Below, in pieces: positions 12,727 to 13,119 of a stretch of 13,119 bases of DNA (positions are counted from its first letter, which is position 1; every line of letters begins with the position of its first letter). Under the pieces are notes generated by a model. It was given only the letters and a program-made list of their open reading frames with translations. It did no database searches and had not been told where the DNA came from. Origin of the DNA: Planctomycetota bacterium (GTDB lineage: Bacteria > Planctomycetota > Planctomycetia > Pirellulales > Pirellulaceae); assembly GCA_026692885.1 (NCBI GenBank), contig JAPLNJ010000221.1:1-13119 (forward strand). Direction: 5' to 3'. The position numbers and the translations under genes are program-made.

Positions 12727-13054
12727 GAAGAAATTGACCGACCACATTACCCGATACATCAGCGAGAAAAGGGGCCCGTCTCCACATCGTCTCGCTGGCG
12801 CGTCGGGGATCACGCTTCCTCTTCCGGTCGCCTAACTCGCCCCAGTCGAAAAAATATTGCCAGGGGTTGTTGACATGTGTACAAGCGTGTGGTAGGTATA
12901 CGCCCGTGCAGTTTTGTGGCAGAGGACGAGCATGGGAGGGATGCCGCGGGTCGCGGTGCCTGTGCCGCATGGTTCGCCGCTCTGCCAGGATTTGGGAGAC
13001 TTGGTGATGGATCTGTCCCGCGGAACACCCATTGTTCAATCCGAGAAGCCGCAA
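12727..13054. other. 328-base stretch without a recognisable gene
   Basis: No frame on either strand gives recognisable protein. A + strand frame is open from GTG 12877 through to the recombinase fragment at the window end, but its first 60 codons (…CSFVAEDEHGRDAAGRG…) do not resemble a recombinase N-terminus. GCCTAAC at 12828-12834 fits the integron attC R-box pattern RYYYAAC but has no visible partner. Confidence 0.4.
12870..12902 (+). promoter_or_regulatory. Candidate promoter with consensus -35
   Basis: A perfect TTGACA (12870-12875) is followed by TAGGTA at 17 bases or TATACG at 21 bases; no single -10 has both good sequence and ideal spacing. It would transcribe rightward toward the recombinase fragment. 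Confidence 0.3.
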
Positions 13055-13119
13055 ACGGTGGTGGGCTGCGTCTGAACGAGTGCCTACGGCTGCGCGTCAA
13101 GGATCTGGATTTTGAGCGG
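13055..13119 (+). pseudogene. Tyrosine recombinase (integron-integrase-like) fragment, N-terminus missing
   Basis: From 13057 the frame reads GGGLRLNECLRLRVKDLDFE and runs off the window edge. This is the first conserved box of the catalytic domain of IntI/XerC-type tyrosine recombinases; the Arg of GLRL is the first catalytic arginine, and the LRLRVKDLDF continuation is typical of integron integrases. Intact relatives have about 150 residues before this point, including a core-binding domain and a motif ending LLYGGGLR. Here the bases before about 13055 encode nothing like that in any frame. The gene is therefore 5'-truncated, fused to other sequence, or a decayed remnant. The rest lies outside the window. 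Confidence 0.75.

Noticed and set aside
12317..12873. ORFs across the tandem repeat zone (12317-12571, 12568-12873)
   Set aside because: They cover repeats and palindromes, lack ribosome binding sites, and the two repeat copies do not preserve a common reading frame.

Overview
The window looks like the core of a small phage-derived mobile element in a GC-rich bacterium (roughly 58-60% G+C by eye). Host assignment is inference. The primase-polymerase architecture, the Ala/Arg-rich small proteins and a fragment resembling an integron-type tyrosine recombinase would fit Planctomycetota, but nothing here proves it. There are no rRNA, tRNA, IS or CRISPR features. Nearly all convincing genes lie on the + strand in tight, Shine-Dalgarno-led, partly overlapping order.

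Layout. (1) 1-288: a regulatory leader with a 34-bp interrupted palindrome, then a strong terminator-like hairpin whose 3' arm contains the Shine-Dalgarno of the first gene. (2) 289-2115: a 58-aa protein, an excisionase-type helix-turn-helix protein, a 166-aa protein with two related helical segments, and a coiled-coil protein with a duplicated N-terminal motif. (3) 2202-5421: replication and recombination genes, namely a Topo VI-A/Spo11-like TOPRIM protein and a 746-aa primase-polymerase fused to a RecA-fold helicase. (4) 5424-5740: seven copies of a 9-bp iteron (TGTCCGATG) in both orientations around a 94-bp extended palindrome, then an A-rich tract. This is a good candidate replication origin. 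(5) 5657-9426: a zinc-finger protein, a PLD-like protein, a possible small terminase, a small minus-strand gene and a large terminase (ATPase plus nuclease). (6) 9450-11234: small phage-type proteins, including a Cys4 zinc protein, ending in an ERCC4-family nuclease. (7) 11234-11379: immediately after the nuclease stop, three palindromes phased at exactly 37 bp, then two more perfect palindromes. (8) 11380-13119: mostly non-coding and rich in palindromes, with one small gene, a ~207-bp-spaced tandem duplication and, at the very end, a tyrosine recombinase core fragment lacking its N-terminal half.

Taken together, the element could replicate itself (primase-polymerase, helicase, candidate iteron origin), process DNA ends or junctions (TOPRIM protein, PLD-like protein, ERCC4 nuclease) and engage DNA packaging (terminase). 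The window holds no portal, capsid, protease, tail or lysis gene. The parsimonious readings are a capsidless phage satellite or plasmid-prophage that borrows particles, or a prophage whose structural module is elsewhere. The most original signals are non-coding: the hairpin over the first ribosome binding site, the iteron/palindrome cluster after the primase, the 37-bp-phased palindrome array after the nuclease, and the tandem palindromic repeats next to the truncated recombinase.
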